This document shows positions 1 through 7,793 of a DNA stretch of 10,893 nucleotides, piece by piece. Source of the DNA: a bacterium (GTDB lineage Bacteria; Spirochaetota; JAHITG01); NCBI GenBank assembly GCA_028711675.1, contig JAQTRT010000086.1, positions 1-10,893 of the forward strand, written 5' to 3'. The notes under the pieces were generated by a model. That model was given only the letters and a program-made list of their open reading frames with translations. It did not search any database and was not told the DNA's origin. How positions within the stretch are numbered: position 1 is the first letter of the stretch; every line of letters starts with the position of its first letter. The translations under genes were made by a program, and so were the position numbers.

Positions 1-406
1 CCTGGATTATATACAGCTTCACGGAAGCGAGGGAAAGGAGTATATCCGTTCCCTGAAAGGATTCAGGATCATCAAAGCCCTGCAAGTAGGCCCCGGTTTT
101 ACGGAGCAGGATCTGGTTCAGGCAGCTTCTTTACCTGTCAGATACGTTCTCCTGGACACAGCCCGCTCCGGAACAGCAGGCGGAACAGGCCTGGCTTTTT
201 CCTGGGCTTCGTTCCCTTTTATCCGTGAACATAAGAACATCATCATATCCGGAGGCTTGAACCAGGGGAATATCCCGGAAGCCATACGTTTCTTTCGGCC
301 CGCAGGCCTGGACATCAACAGCGGAGCAGAATTAAGGCCGGGCATCAAGAGCAAACGTAAAATAAACAGGATACTAAAAAAGATCAGAAACAGATCCACA
401 GGATAG
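1..406 (+). CDS. trpF: Phosphoribosylanthranilate isomerase, C-terminal part (partial at window start)
   Basis: TrpF converts N-(5'-phosphoribosyl)anthranilate to CdRP by an Amadori rearrangement, the third step of tryptophan synthesis in the cytoplasm. The window enters the gene in frame 2 and reads about 134 codons to a TAG at 404-406. Visible family motifs are IQLHG near the start, VLLDTARSG followed by GGTG (the Asp of LLDTA matches the family's general-acid aspartate), ISGGLN (phosphate-binding turn) and DINSGAE, equivalent to the usual D-V-S-S-G-V-E near the C-terminus. The N-terminal half, with the catalytic cysteine, lies outside the window. The tail after PGIKS is lysine/arginine-rich. 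The stop is 18 nt before trpB, so the two are almost certainly cotranscribed. Confidence 0.93.
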   Translation, partial: LDYIQLHGSEGKEYIRSLKGFRIIKALQVGPGFTEQDLVQAASLPVRYVLLDTARSGTAGGTGLAFSWASFPFIREHKNIIISGGLNQGNIPEAIRFFRPAGLDINSGAELRPGIKSKRKINRILKKIRNRSTG

Positions 407-413
407 CATTATC

Positions 414-419
414 AGGAGG
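414..419 (+). promoter_or_regulatory. Ribosome binding site of trpB
   Basis: AGGAGG lies five bases before the ATG at 425, in the 18-nt gap after trpF. It fixes the trpB start and fits the conserved N-terminal tyrosine- and glycine-rich motif that begins a few residues later. Confidence 0.85.
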
Positions 420-424
420 AAAAT

Positions 425-1579
425 ATGAACAGGAAATATTACGGTGAATTCGGCGGCCAGTATGTGCCTGAAGTTTTCATGCCGGCACTGGAAGAACTGG
501 AACATTCTTTCCGCCATTACAAGGATTCCGATGCTTTTAGATCGGAATACCGAAGGATCCTGGCGGATTTCGGAGGCCGTCCTACGCCTCTCACGTTTGC
601 TGAACACCTTTCACATTTAAAGAGATGCCGGATCTACCTGAAACGGGAGGACCTGCTCCATACCGGCGCTCATAAACTGAACAATACCGTGGGCCAGGCC
701 CTGCTGGCCCTAAAAATGAAAAAGAAGGAGCTCATTGCCGAGACCGGAGCAGGCCAGCACGGCGTGTCCGTGGCTACAGCAGGCGCTTATTTTAATATTC
801 CGGTCAAGGTCTTCATGGGCGCTGAAGACGTAAAACGGCAGGCCCTTAATGTGTTCAAGATGAAACTTCTTGGCGCGGAAGTAGTGCCTGTAAAAAAAGG
901 CCAGCGGACGCTTAAGGATGCCATTAATGAAGCGTTCCGTTACTGGAGCTCCCATGTAAAAACATCATATTATCTCCTCGGTTCTGTTATGGGGCCTTAT
1001 CCTTACCCCGAGATCGTGAAATATTTCCAGTCTATCATCGGGCAGGAAGTACAGTCCCAGATCCTGAAAGCAGAACAACGGTTGCCGGATTATATCGTGG
1101 CATGCGTAGGAGGCGGTTCCAATGCCATGGGTATCTTCAACACATTCATCCCGAACAAGAAGATCAGGCTTATTGCCTGTGAAGCGGGCGGCCGACAGCT
1201 GAGGCCGCAGCTCCATTCTGCTACGCTGAACAAAGGACGGCTGGGTGTTCTGCACGGCATGAAGACGCTCCTCCTGACCGACAGGTTCGGCCAGATCGAG
1301 AAGGTCCATTCCATCGCCCCCGGTCTCGATTATCCGGGCGTAGGGCCTGAACTTTCCTTTCTTGCCAGGACCAAACGGATCGAACCTGTCAGCATCAATG
1401 ACGATGAAGCGGTCAAGGCCTTCAAGGTCCTTTCCCGGAAAACCGGCATCATACCTGCCCTGGAATCAGCCCATGCCGTGGCCTGGGTCTTGAAAAGCAG
1501 GTTCAAGCCGGGGAACATCGCTGTGATCAATATTTCCGGAAGGGGCGACAAGGACCTTAATACGGTGCATGGGTTATGA
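425..1579 (+). CDS. trpB: Tryptophan synthase beta chain
   Basis: TrpB condenses indole with L-serine to make L-tryptophan, using pyridoxal phosphate, in the cytoplasm. The 384-aa length is slightly short of the usual 390-400. The N-terminus has YGEFGGQYVPE. The PLP lysine is K84 in HTGAHKLNNTVGQ, the catalytic glutamate is E106 in AETGAGQHGVS, the phosphate-binding loop is GGGSNA at 229-234, and the C-terminal signature SGRGDKD is at 371-377. All key residues seem intact, so the protein should be active. It normally works with TrpA in an alpha2-beta2 complex, but no trpA follows here: the next gene is convergent. The alpha subunit is presumably encoded elsewhere, or the order of trp genes differs in this organism. 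Confidence 0.97.
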   Translation: MNRKYYGEFGGQYVPEVFMPALEELEHSFRHYKDSDAFRSEYRRILADFGGRPTPLTFAEHLSHLKRCRIYLKREDLLHTGAHKLNNTVGQALLALKMKKKELIAETGAGQHGVSVATAGAYFNIPVKVFMGAEDVKRQALNVFKMKLLGAEVVPVKKGQRTLKDAINEAFRYWSSHVKTSYYLLGSVMGPYPYPEIVKYFQSIIGQEVQSQILKAEQRLPDYIVACVGGGSNAMGIFNTFIPNKKIRLIACEAGGRQLRPQLHSATLNKGRLGVLHGMKTLLLTDRFGQIEKVHSIAPGLDYPGVGPELSFLARTKRIEPVSINDDEAVKAFKVLSRKTGIIPALESAHAVAWVLKSRFKPGNIAVINISGRGDKDLNTVHGL

Positions 1580-1666
1580 AAGAATGTCTTGTATGGGGCG
1601 GAACTTTCATTTATAATTTTTCTCATTCTCGGCCTGCATCCCTGGAGCGCTGCGAGTATCTTGCAA

Positions 1667-1688
1667 CACCGCACCTTCAGGTGCGGTG
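1667..1688. repeat. Perfect hairpin 1, REP-like, between trpB and the convergent operon
   Basis: CACCGCACC and GGTGCGGTG form a perfect 9-bp stem around a TTCA loop. No T-run follows on either strand, so it is not a classic intrinsic terminator. With the second hairpin 25 bp away it resembles the paired palindromes of REP elements that accumulate in intergenic spaces of genomes with REP-associated tyrosine transposases. It may still help end or stabilise transcripts arriving from both sides. Copy number in the genome would decide the matter. Confidence 0.6.
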
Positions 1689-1713
1689 ATTATTGTAATG
1701 ATACACCGTTCCC

Positions 1714-1735
1714 CCACGGGTTGAAAGACCCGTGG
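1714..1735. repeat. Perfect hairpin 2, REP-like
   Basis: CCACGGGT and ACCCGTGG form a perfect 8-bp stem with a TGAAAG loop. The flanks are GC-rich and end in GGCTACA. This motif has the look of a widespread dispersed palindrome in environmental bacterial genomes; that is recollection and not a search result. It lies 31 bp beyond the inferred true stop of the convergent adhesin gene. The frameshifted reading of that gene runs right through both hairpins, to 1690. Confidence 0.6.
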
Positions 1736-1765
1736 CTACAGATTTTACACTTACTTCTTCCCGTC

Positions 1766-4002
1766 TCATTGAACCACCAGCTCAAAAATGAGCTGGTCCG
1801 TACGGAAGTCGCCGGCCAGATCATCTGTGATGCCAAAATAAACCCTGAACCTGTTGGGCATAAAGTTATTCTGCGCACTGTTGATAAGCTCAGCGGTATT
1901 AGCGCCGATAATGACTCTGCTGTCTGCCGTGACCGGCATCCAGCAGGAATATTCAAAGACCTTGCCCAGGCTGTCTCCCACTGTTCCCGTTGATGAATCG
2001 CTTTTATCCCCGTCCCCTTCGCGTCATAATCCTTTAAGATTTCTGTCCAGTGGGAGTTTGTAAAAATGACGTTATCATTGGTGTTATTTCCATTAAGGTC
2101 CTGATTCTTCCAGAACAGGTTCGTTTCACCGCCCTGGTAGATTGGTACAGGCACGCCCTGAAGCCCGGAACCAGTACCTTTCCATTTTTCGCACGGCGCC
2201 CGTATGAAATTCCCGTTGGCATCTTGCGCGTCGCACCAGACCCTGAGCGGTGTGCTGTTACTGCTGGCCGCGCCGCTGCCGTTCCCCACCAGCCCTGTCC
2301 CGTCATTCAGGTTCCCGTAAAGATAATTTCCTCTTCCCGTATATCTGGGACTGGCTGAAGAATTCGAATTATCCGTATAAGCAATGATCTTCCAGCCCGT
2401 ACCGTAATTCTGAACATTATAATCTACGCACGCGCACGTAAAATTCCCGGAACTGTCCCTGGCAACTTTAGGCGTATTCCAATTCGACACTCCGCCGAAC
2501 GAAATGATCCCGGCTGCATCGCTGTTGCTCAGGCTTACACTGAAACTGTTTACTAAATCATTGAACCGGCAGTTCAAAAATCCCGGTCCGCGCATAACCG
2601 CAGAATTCATACTGAGCACCATCAGGTCGAACTGATTGGTCCAGGTGGTGCCGGAAGCATCCCATATATTGGTGAACTGGTTTTTTTCCGTATTATAATC
2701 CATGCTGACGATCCGGTTGACGCCGGAACCGTGCACCGTATACATCAGCGCCACGCTCTCTAGGCTTTTATCCAGGCTCTCGTTGGAGAACAGGGTGGCT
2801 GTTATACGGTTCAAGCCCCGGGGAAGAACGGAACCGTTGGCCGCCTTGGTCCCGTTGATCCTCACATTGGTGGGGGACGCGGAAGCATAACTGCACACGA
2901 ACCTGATCTCGTCGAGAAAAGTAATGTTCGTCACCTTCCCGCTGTTCCATTCCGATACCAGGCGGAACTCAAGGAGCCGGGAAAGGTCCCCGCCGCTAAA
3001 GACCGACAGGGGAATGACATATTCCTGCCAGGAAGTGGTCAGTCCCGTAAGCTCATAATGTCCCATGCCGGCCATGCTCCCCGAATTGTCATAACCGAGA
3101 ATAATATAACGTCGGCCGCCCGTATCCCCGGCTCCTTTTTTCGCAAAGAACCGGAGCTGGTCGCAGGCTGTCACGTCCAGAGGCGGCGTGATATTCAGAT
3201 ACCCGAACATCCAGACGCTCTGGCTGAACGCCCACTGGGTATTAGTGCATTTTGTGATATGCTTCAGGCAGTAAGCGCGGGAACCTGAATAGGAATCATT
3301 GGTCATGATATTGGTGGCAAAGGAATAAGCATTTCCACCGGAATTCCCGGCATATTTGTACACGTCGAAATTCAGGGCTGAATTATCATACGGTGATTCG
3401 TCCGTCTCCATATTGTCCACATAAATACTGCCTGCGCCCCGGGCGAACAGGATCTCATCGAGGAAGACCGCTCCCGAATCGGCGCCCATACCGTGCTCCA
3501 CATAAATATAAAAATTCGTGATCCTTGTCTCGTTACAGTCATTGTACCGGAAAGCGGTAAGGGGGATCAAGACCAGCCGGTTGGTGGTGGCCAGCCGGCC
3601 GGCCGGCAGATAATTCCGCACATCCACGCTCCTGTAATTTCCGGACGTATCCCTGACCATGACCCTGAACATCTCGTTCCCCGTGCTGCCCCGCGCATAG
3701 AAACGGAGATACGTGTAGTTCGTGAAATTAACACAAGCGTTCGGGGAAAAGACCATCCAGATCTGAGCTCCGGAATTGTTGGATACCGCCACATTAAAGC
3801 TGAATTCAAGGGACTTGCCGTAATTTCCCCAGACATTATTGCTCTCATAACTGACCGATGCAATCCCGCCGCGGTAACCGTAAGCGCCGTACGCGCCGCC
3901 CAGAAGGTTGGGAGAGGAACCGTCATTGAAGTTATCAACATACAGATAATGAGCTGCAAGGCTGCTGGAAAAAAACAGGATTAATATTATCTTCGTAAAC
4001 AT
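1766..4002 (-). CDS. Secreted two-part adhesin-like protein: two CBM-like domains plus a fibre-subunit domain; frameshifted near its 3' end
   Basis: Probable exported surface protein, last gene of the operon. Residues 1-17 form a Sec signal peptide (MFTKIILILFFSSSLAA). Residues ~19-189 and ~192-371 are two related beta-sandwich modules with the LRFYA..., FLDEI-F-R pattern of galactose-binding/CBM-like domains, probably binding glycans. Residues ~375-480 look Ig-like. From ~484 on it is clearly homologous to the 302-aa first protein of this operon: shared NDGTGLVGNGSGA, SSNSTPL, KWKGT, FRTDQLIFELV. One base is missing within the run of four C at 2014-2017 (+ strand), near residue 663. Adding it restores homology to a TGA at 1766-1768, giving about 745 aa; unrepaired, the frame runs to 1690 and gives 770 aa with an unrelated tail. 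The gap after the barrel gene is 68 nt and no good ribosome site precedes this ATG. The fusion layout recalls tip adhesins of pili; that role is inferred. Confidence 0.8.
2014..2017 (-). other. Single-base deletion (frameshift) in the adhesin gene
   Basis: Read on the minus strand, the frame encoding ...KDYDAKG changes to an unrelated tail here. If the GGGG run had five G's the reading would go on as DGDKSDSS...GDSLGKVFEY, matching DGDTSDSV...GDALGKVFEY of the 302-aa paralogue and continuing without a stop to FRTDQLIFELV at the end. Because the downstream sequence is still intact protein code, the deletion is recent or is a sequencing/assembly error in a homopolymer. Confidence 0.85.
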
Positions 4003-4070
4003 GATTAATATGACTTTTTTACGGCCTGACGGAGTATCCTGATATCGGAGACCCGCGGCCGGCTGCTCCT

Positions 4071-5075
4071 TTAAAATTTAAAACTGATCGAGATAAAATG
4101 GTCACCGTACGTACCTGCCTGCATCCCGTTCAGCGCGAACCGGAACGAATAATTGAACTGGAGCAGGTAATCGATCAGCTTCAGTTTAAAACTCACTCCC
4201 TCGATACGGAGCTGGTAGCTCATCCCTGCCGTAAGATACGCCAGTTTCTTATTGCCGATGGCAAGACCCAGGCCGGGGACAAAAACACCATTCTGGAAAT
4301 ACGGCTCAATCCCGAAATAAAATCCGATATCCTTTTTCTTATACTCCATATCCAGGTCCAGGAGGATCTTATCCAGGACTCCGGACAGGATCAGGCTGTA
4401 AGAGACCCCGGCCCTCATAACCAGGGCCTGGTCTGCTCCTGTCTCCTCAAGGGTCAGATCAGGCGTATTGATGTTCATGAAACAGACGCCATACGAAAAT
4501 CCTTCTAAAGAATGGAGAAGGAGCCCGGCATCCAGACCCAGACCCGTCCGTTCATAACCGCTGTTCACGAATAAACGGTCCAGCCGTGTATAATCGTTCT
4601 CGCCGTATCTGATCCTGAGAAGCTTAACGCGCAGACCCAGCGATAATCTTTTTCTGAAGAGATCGAACAAAGAGAAAGCGCTTCCCAATCCCATCACCTG
4701 TTCCGAATACAACTCCGAGCTGAACTGGCTGAAAGAAACTGCCCAGCTGACGTGTTTCACGGGAAAACCTATCATGGCATTGAAATAGTTTAAATTATCA
4801 TTATCCAGAAGGAGCATCATCCGGGAATACTGGACATTAATTTCCTTCCTGTCCAGATCTGTGAGTCCGGCAGCATTGTAATACAGGCTTACAATCCCTT
4901 CTTTTCTGGCTGTATAAGCCTCTGCGCTCTTCATAGCTTCAGCCGCAATGTCTATATTCTCAAAACTGGCCTTAAGCCGCACCGGAACACTGGTCAGGAC
5001 CATTATCATAATAAGGTTCAATAAGTAAAAATCCCATTCCATCCATTTTTTATTTTTCCACATAATATTTTCCAT
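4071..5075 (-). CDS. Outer-membrane beta-barrel protein, PorV/UPF0164 (FadL-like) type
   Basis: 334-aa predicted outer-membrane protein. A hydrophobic signal segment (~16-30) is followed by a short helix-like stretch and YYNAAGL (65-71), matching the Y-N-P-A-G-L turn of PorV/FadL-like barrels. The rest alternates polar and hydrophobic residues in short strands separated by charged turns, and the protein ends GDHFISISFKF, with the terminal Phe typical of barrel insertion signals. PorV-like proteins act as outer-membrane shuttle or export partners in type IX secretion; others in the family have no known role. At 334 aa it is far too small for a classical fimbrial usher (about 800 aa). The start at 5075 has AGGTG about ten bases upstream, overlapping the previous gene's stop (9-nt gap), which suggests translational coupling. 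A later ATG (residue 12) could also be the real start. Confidence 0.75.
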   Translation of the reverse strand: MENIMWKNKKWMEWDFYLLNLIMIMVLTSVPVRLKASFENIDIAAEAMKSAEAYTARKEGIVSLYYNAAGLTDLDRKEINVQYSRMMLLLDNDNLNYFNAMIGFPVKHVSWAVSFSQFSSELYSEQVMGLGSAFSLFDLFRKRLSLGLRVKLLRIRYGENDYTRLDRLFVNSGYERTGLGLDAGLLLHSLEGFSYGVCFMNINTPDLTLEETGADQALVMRAGVSYSLILSGVLDKILLDLDMEYKKKDIGFYFGIEPYFQNGVFVPGLGLAIGNKKLAYLTAGMSYQLRIEGVSFKLKLIDYLLQFNYSFRFALNGMQAGTYGDHFISISFKF

Positions 5076-5084
5076 ACTTGTATT

Positions 5085-6839
5085 TCACCTGGCTAACACA
5101 AAGGTCCCCTGGAATCTTCGATTCCCGATCCGGGCCTGGTAAACATATAAACCCTGCACGCAATCCTGCTGTTTATCATCCTTTCCATCCCACAGGATAT
5201 CCGCCGTATGGCCGTTCAAAGTGCCGTCCTTCAGTTCCAGCACCTTCCGCAGAAAACCGTCCAGGGAAAAGATACTGATCCGGACCTGATGGGATTCCTC
5301 CGGTCCGATGTCGCACACAAAATGAAGCCGGTCAAAATCATTGTCGCGGTTGGGTGTGAACGGATTGGGGGCAACTGTCAGGTCCTTATTATTCCCCCAG
5401 ACACCCAGCGCAAAAATACTAAAATGCCTCACGTCCCCGGCGATCTCGTCATTTTCCGTATCTACTGTACCGCCCACTTTAAGCCATTGGACCCGGTCAA
5501 AGAAAAGGAGGGAAGCGGAATCATCAAGGTCCTTTTCAGGTATGTTCAACTGCTCGACCTTGTCTTCGTTCACGGTATAATGGATAAAGATCCTGAGGGG
5601 CTTCTCGAAATATATGACAGGCCTGCCGGTATCGAAAGAAGTCATGTTAAAATCAAAAGCTATCTTATCCCCGAACAGGTTATTCCTTCTGATATCGATT
5701 CGCACATCATCATTCAGCGAACAGTCCGGAACCTTGATCCGGGTGAGGACATCGTCCCTGCTCACGATGTAAATATCCTTGCCCCGGGAAGCCAGGACTT
5801 TTTCCCCGGCATCCAGCCTGATATCCGCATCGCAGCTCTTCATGACATTCGTGGCCAGGAGAGTGGCCCGGACAATGCCGTCCCGCACCGTATCCCTGCT
5901 GGTCATGACATAAACGCCGCGATAGATCCCGTTGCTGATCTCGGTCATGGGGATGTTCCGGATGTTCGTAGAACCAATGAGTTCAAAGAACGCCGTACGT
6001 TTGGATGTGCCCCGGAGAATGACCTCAAGCGGCACACCCGGTGTCAACTGCGTATCCGGCTGGAACTTGTGTTCTACGCGGGTCAGCAGTATCCTGTCGG
6101 TTTGCATAAAATAAATGGCTTGGGACGGGTCCTGCATCAGAAAATTTGTATTTCCTGCCTTGTCCACGGGAAAAGAGAGGACCTTATATTTTCCCGGAAC
6201 CGTGGGCTTCGGAACCGGAATAAATTTTATCTCATCCGCGCTTGTATTGGTCCATATTCCCGCGTTGGTCCTGTCATCCGGCGTGCCCCAGATGTCATCC
6301 TCACCCGCATAGAATAAAAATGAGTTCATCCGTGTCCGTTCGTCATCCAGTCCCGCTCCGCCAAGGTCCAGTAATCTGAGAAAAAAGTCCCATGTGCTGC
6401 TCTCGATAAAACTGTTGTTGCTGGGAGTACTGGAAACAAAGACCGGACAGGTATTATCTACGATCAGAAAAACGGAATTCCAGTTGGTAACCGTATAATT
6501 GGTATAGGAGACAATGAAACCGGCCGTATAAACAGCCTGGTTCCTGAAGAGAGAGAGAGGCGGTGTGGACCACGTACCTCCCTGATTGGACAGGTCCTGT
6601 ATATTGCTCATCCGGCTGAAAAAGACCTGGCATTGAAGAGCCGGACCATCTGCATGAGCCAAGACCTGAAAGGCTGTGTTGCTCCTGATTACAGGAGGCT
6701 GGACAGTGGCGCTTGTAATCCCGGAAAAACGGGGTATTGGCACAAAGGCCTCAGCCGCGAAATTAGTCCTTTTACTCTCAGCCGCAAGATCCTGACAGGC
6801 TAAGATCATGCATATAACGATGATGATTTGATGAACCAT
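5085..6839 (-). CDS. Secreted multidomain protein with a C-terminal FlgD-like/sorting-type domain
   Basis: 584 aa from the ATG at 6839, chosen because it begins a signal peptide (MVHQIIIVICMILACQDLAA). The frame is open back to an ATG at 6908, but that start would overlap the upstream gene and put charged residues before the hydrophobic core. The mature part begins near SKRTNF, as in the 302-aa subunit. ILAC at 12-15 could be an imperfect lipobox. Residues ~50-245 look like Ig-like repeats, with GEDDIWGTPDDRTNAG as an acidic loop. A region around 370-480 ends in RHFSIFALG, as seen at the end of ZU5-like domains. Residues ~488-584 form a FlgD-like domain with APNPFTPNRDND, WDGKD and GLYVYQARIG. 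Such C-terminal domains are often surface sorting or anchoring modules, and the neighbouring PorV-like barrel fits that. No enzyme motif is seen. It may be a base, anchor or accessory part of the proposed fibre. Confidence 0.7.
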   Translation of the reverse strand: MVHQIIIVICMILACQDLAAESKRTNFAAEAFVPIPRFSGITSATVQPPVIRSNTAFQVLAHADGPALQCQVFFSRMSNIQDLSNQGGTWSTPPLSLFRNQAVYTAGFIVSYTNYTVTNWNSVFLIVDNTCPVFVSSTPSNNSFIESSTWDFFLRLLDLGGAGLDDERTRMNSFLFYAGEDDIWGTPDDRTNAGIWTNTSADEIKFIPVPKPTVPGKYKVLSFPVDKAGNTNFLMQDPSQAIYFMQTDRILLTRVEHKFQPDTQLTPGVPLEVILRGTSKRTAFFELIGSTNIRNIPMTEISNGIYRGVYVMTSRDTVRDGIVRATLLATNVMKSCDADIRLDAGEKVLASRGKDIYIVSRDDVLTRIKVPDCSLNDDVRIDIRRNNLFGDKIAFDFNMTSFDTGRPVIYFEKPLRIFIHYTVNEDKVEQLNIPEKDLDDSASLLFFDRVQWLKVGGTVDTENDEIAGDVRHFSIFALGVWGNNKDLTVAPNPFTPNRDNDFDRLHFVCDIGPEESHQVRISIFSLDGFLRKVLELKDGTLNGHTADILWDGKDDKQQDCVQGLYVYQARIGNRRFQGTFVLAR

Positions 6840-6876
6840 GATAGTACTGCCTGGGCTCCCGGCGGATACCGCGTGA

Positions 6877-7710
6877 TCATTTTTCAATGAGCACATTCCC
6901 GTCGGCATCCACCCGGAACCGTTTGGTCTTATTGAACACCTTCTCTTCTTTTAAAAAATCATCCGAGTCAACATGAAGATCCTCATCGAATTTAAAATAT
7001 AAAAAGACCCTGGCTGAATAATCTCCCGCTTCCCAGGTACCCGGATATTCCATCCTTAAAACTTCTTTTTCCCCGGGGAAAAGAAGTATGGTCTTGGCAG
7101 CCGGCCTTTCCGCAATGAGCTCCTTTTTATTGTTGGCGGATATCCGGTAAACGAACAGCCGTGCCTCGCATAAAAAATGAAGATTACCCGTATTTCTTAT
7201 GTTCACACGCGCACTCAGGCTGCCGTTTATTTCCTTTTCTTTCCGGATCAGGTCGCAGTTCAGGTCAAGGTCCTCAATTGAGTAATCCATTTTCTCCGTA
7301 CCTTCCACCAGGCAGTACACAGGCAGCGTGATCCGTGTCTGGAAACTGGCACCGGGATTCCCGCGGTTATCCTGTTCTAGCGGTACCTGGCTGACGGTAA
7401 GGCCGGCCTGCTGTTCTCCCTTTAAATTGGTCCTTGTGACCTGTATCTCATAAGGAAGGATCTTTGATTCATTGGGTTTCAAAACAAGGTCGGTCCCGCT
7501 GAACCTGAACCAATCCGTACCGCCCTTCAGGGTCACAAAGAACCTTAAAGCCACTCCTTCATTGTTAAGCAGCAGATACTGGCCTGTCACCTTCTCTCCT
7601 ATCTTAACTTTCCTGTATACTCTTCCCGGCTCGACAGAAAAGGAGAAACCCTTGTCCGGACCGAGAACAAGAAAAAGCAGACAAAGAAATCCATTCACGA
7701 TAAATTTCAT
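6877..7710 (-). CDS. PapD-like Ig-fold periplasmic protein, candidate chaperone
   Basis: 277 aa from the ATG at 7710, which starts a clear signal peptide (MKFIVNGFLCLLFLVLG, cleavage near 20-24). The frame stays open back to 7791 but those residues are polar and unlikely to be translated. GGGGGT lies just upstream of the chosen start. Residues ~25-135 have the pattern of the N-terminal domain of pilus chaperones and MSP-like Ig folds: VEPGRVYRKVKIGEKVTG, then LLLNN, a DWFRFS stretch, LVLKPNESK, and TRITLPVYC where chaperones have the conserved strand leading into domain 2. A second Ig-like domain spans ~165-245 (INGSLSARVNIRNTGN). No C-terminal membrane anchor is present, unlike Gram-positive DUF916 proteins. 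Its place directly after the putative subunit gene supports a chaperone role. Family assignment is by pattern only; a structural, non-chaperone Ig protein is the alternative. Confidence 0.65.
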   Translation of the reverse strand: MKFIVNGFLCLLFLVLGPDKGFSFSVEPGRVYRKVKIGEKVTGQYLLLNNEGVALRFFVTLKGGTDWFRFSGTDLVLKPNESKILPYEIQVTRTNLKGEQQAGLTVSQVPLEQDNRGNPGASFQTRITLPVYCLVEGTEKMDYSIEDLDLNCDLIRKEKEINGSLSARVNIRNTGNLHFLCEARLFVYRISANNKKELIAERPAAKTILLFPGEKEVLRMEYPGTWEAGDYSARVFLYFKFDEDLHVDSDDFLKEEKVFNKTKRFRVDADGNVLIEK

Positions 7711-7747
7711 GGCATACCCCCGGTTTAAAATTAAATACTGTTCCGGC

Positions 7748-7784
7748 TCTTCAGCAGGGAAGGAGAGACCTTCCCTGCTGAAGA
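7748..7784 (-). promoter_or_regulatory. Strong hairpin between subunit and chaperone genes
   Basis: A perfect 16-bp stem (7748-7763 with 7769-7784) closes a 5-nt loop, starting ten bases after the subunit gene's stop. On the transcribed minus strand no immediate U-run follows; the sequence continues GAGCCGGAACAG before an AT-rich stretch. It is best read as a 3' stability element or partial terminator that would leave more subunit mRNA than downstream mRNA, as happens after major pilin genes in other operons. Confidence 0.75.
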
Positions 7785-7793
7785 AGAACAATC

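Noticed and set aside
1667..1735. CRISPR repeats or a tRNA in the trpB downstream gap
   Set aside because: The two hairpins differ in sequence and there is no third repeat or spacer pattern. No cloverleaf or CCA-type end is visible.
1589..1993. Plus-strand frame right after trpB that could be taken for a new gene
   Set aside because: It runs through both hairpins and into the 3' end of the adhesin gene, whose code is supported by the paralogue. It has no resemblance to trpA.
2008..2020. Programmed ribosomal frameshift in the adhesin gene
   Set aside because: The run is only four G's and I see no A/U-rich slippery heptamer or adjacent stop. A simple deletion or read error explains it better.
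4003..4070. AAGGAG just after the barrel gene's stop as ribosome site of a small gene
   Set aside because: No start codon follows at a suitable distance, and the gap to the adhesin ATG is too long for it to serve that gene directly.
5208..6317. Long plus-strand open frame (369 codons) opposite the FlgD-tailed protein gene
   Set aside because: It has no signal peptide, ribosome site or recognisable motif. The minus-strand gene has a signal peptide and a clear C-terminal domain. It is an antisense shadow.
6877..7710. Gram-positive WxL/DUF916-type surface system
   Set aside because: The Ig protein has no C-terminal membrane segment, no W-x-L pairs are obvious in the subunit, and the neighbouring outer-membrane barrel points to a diderm host.
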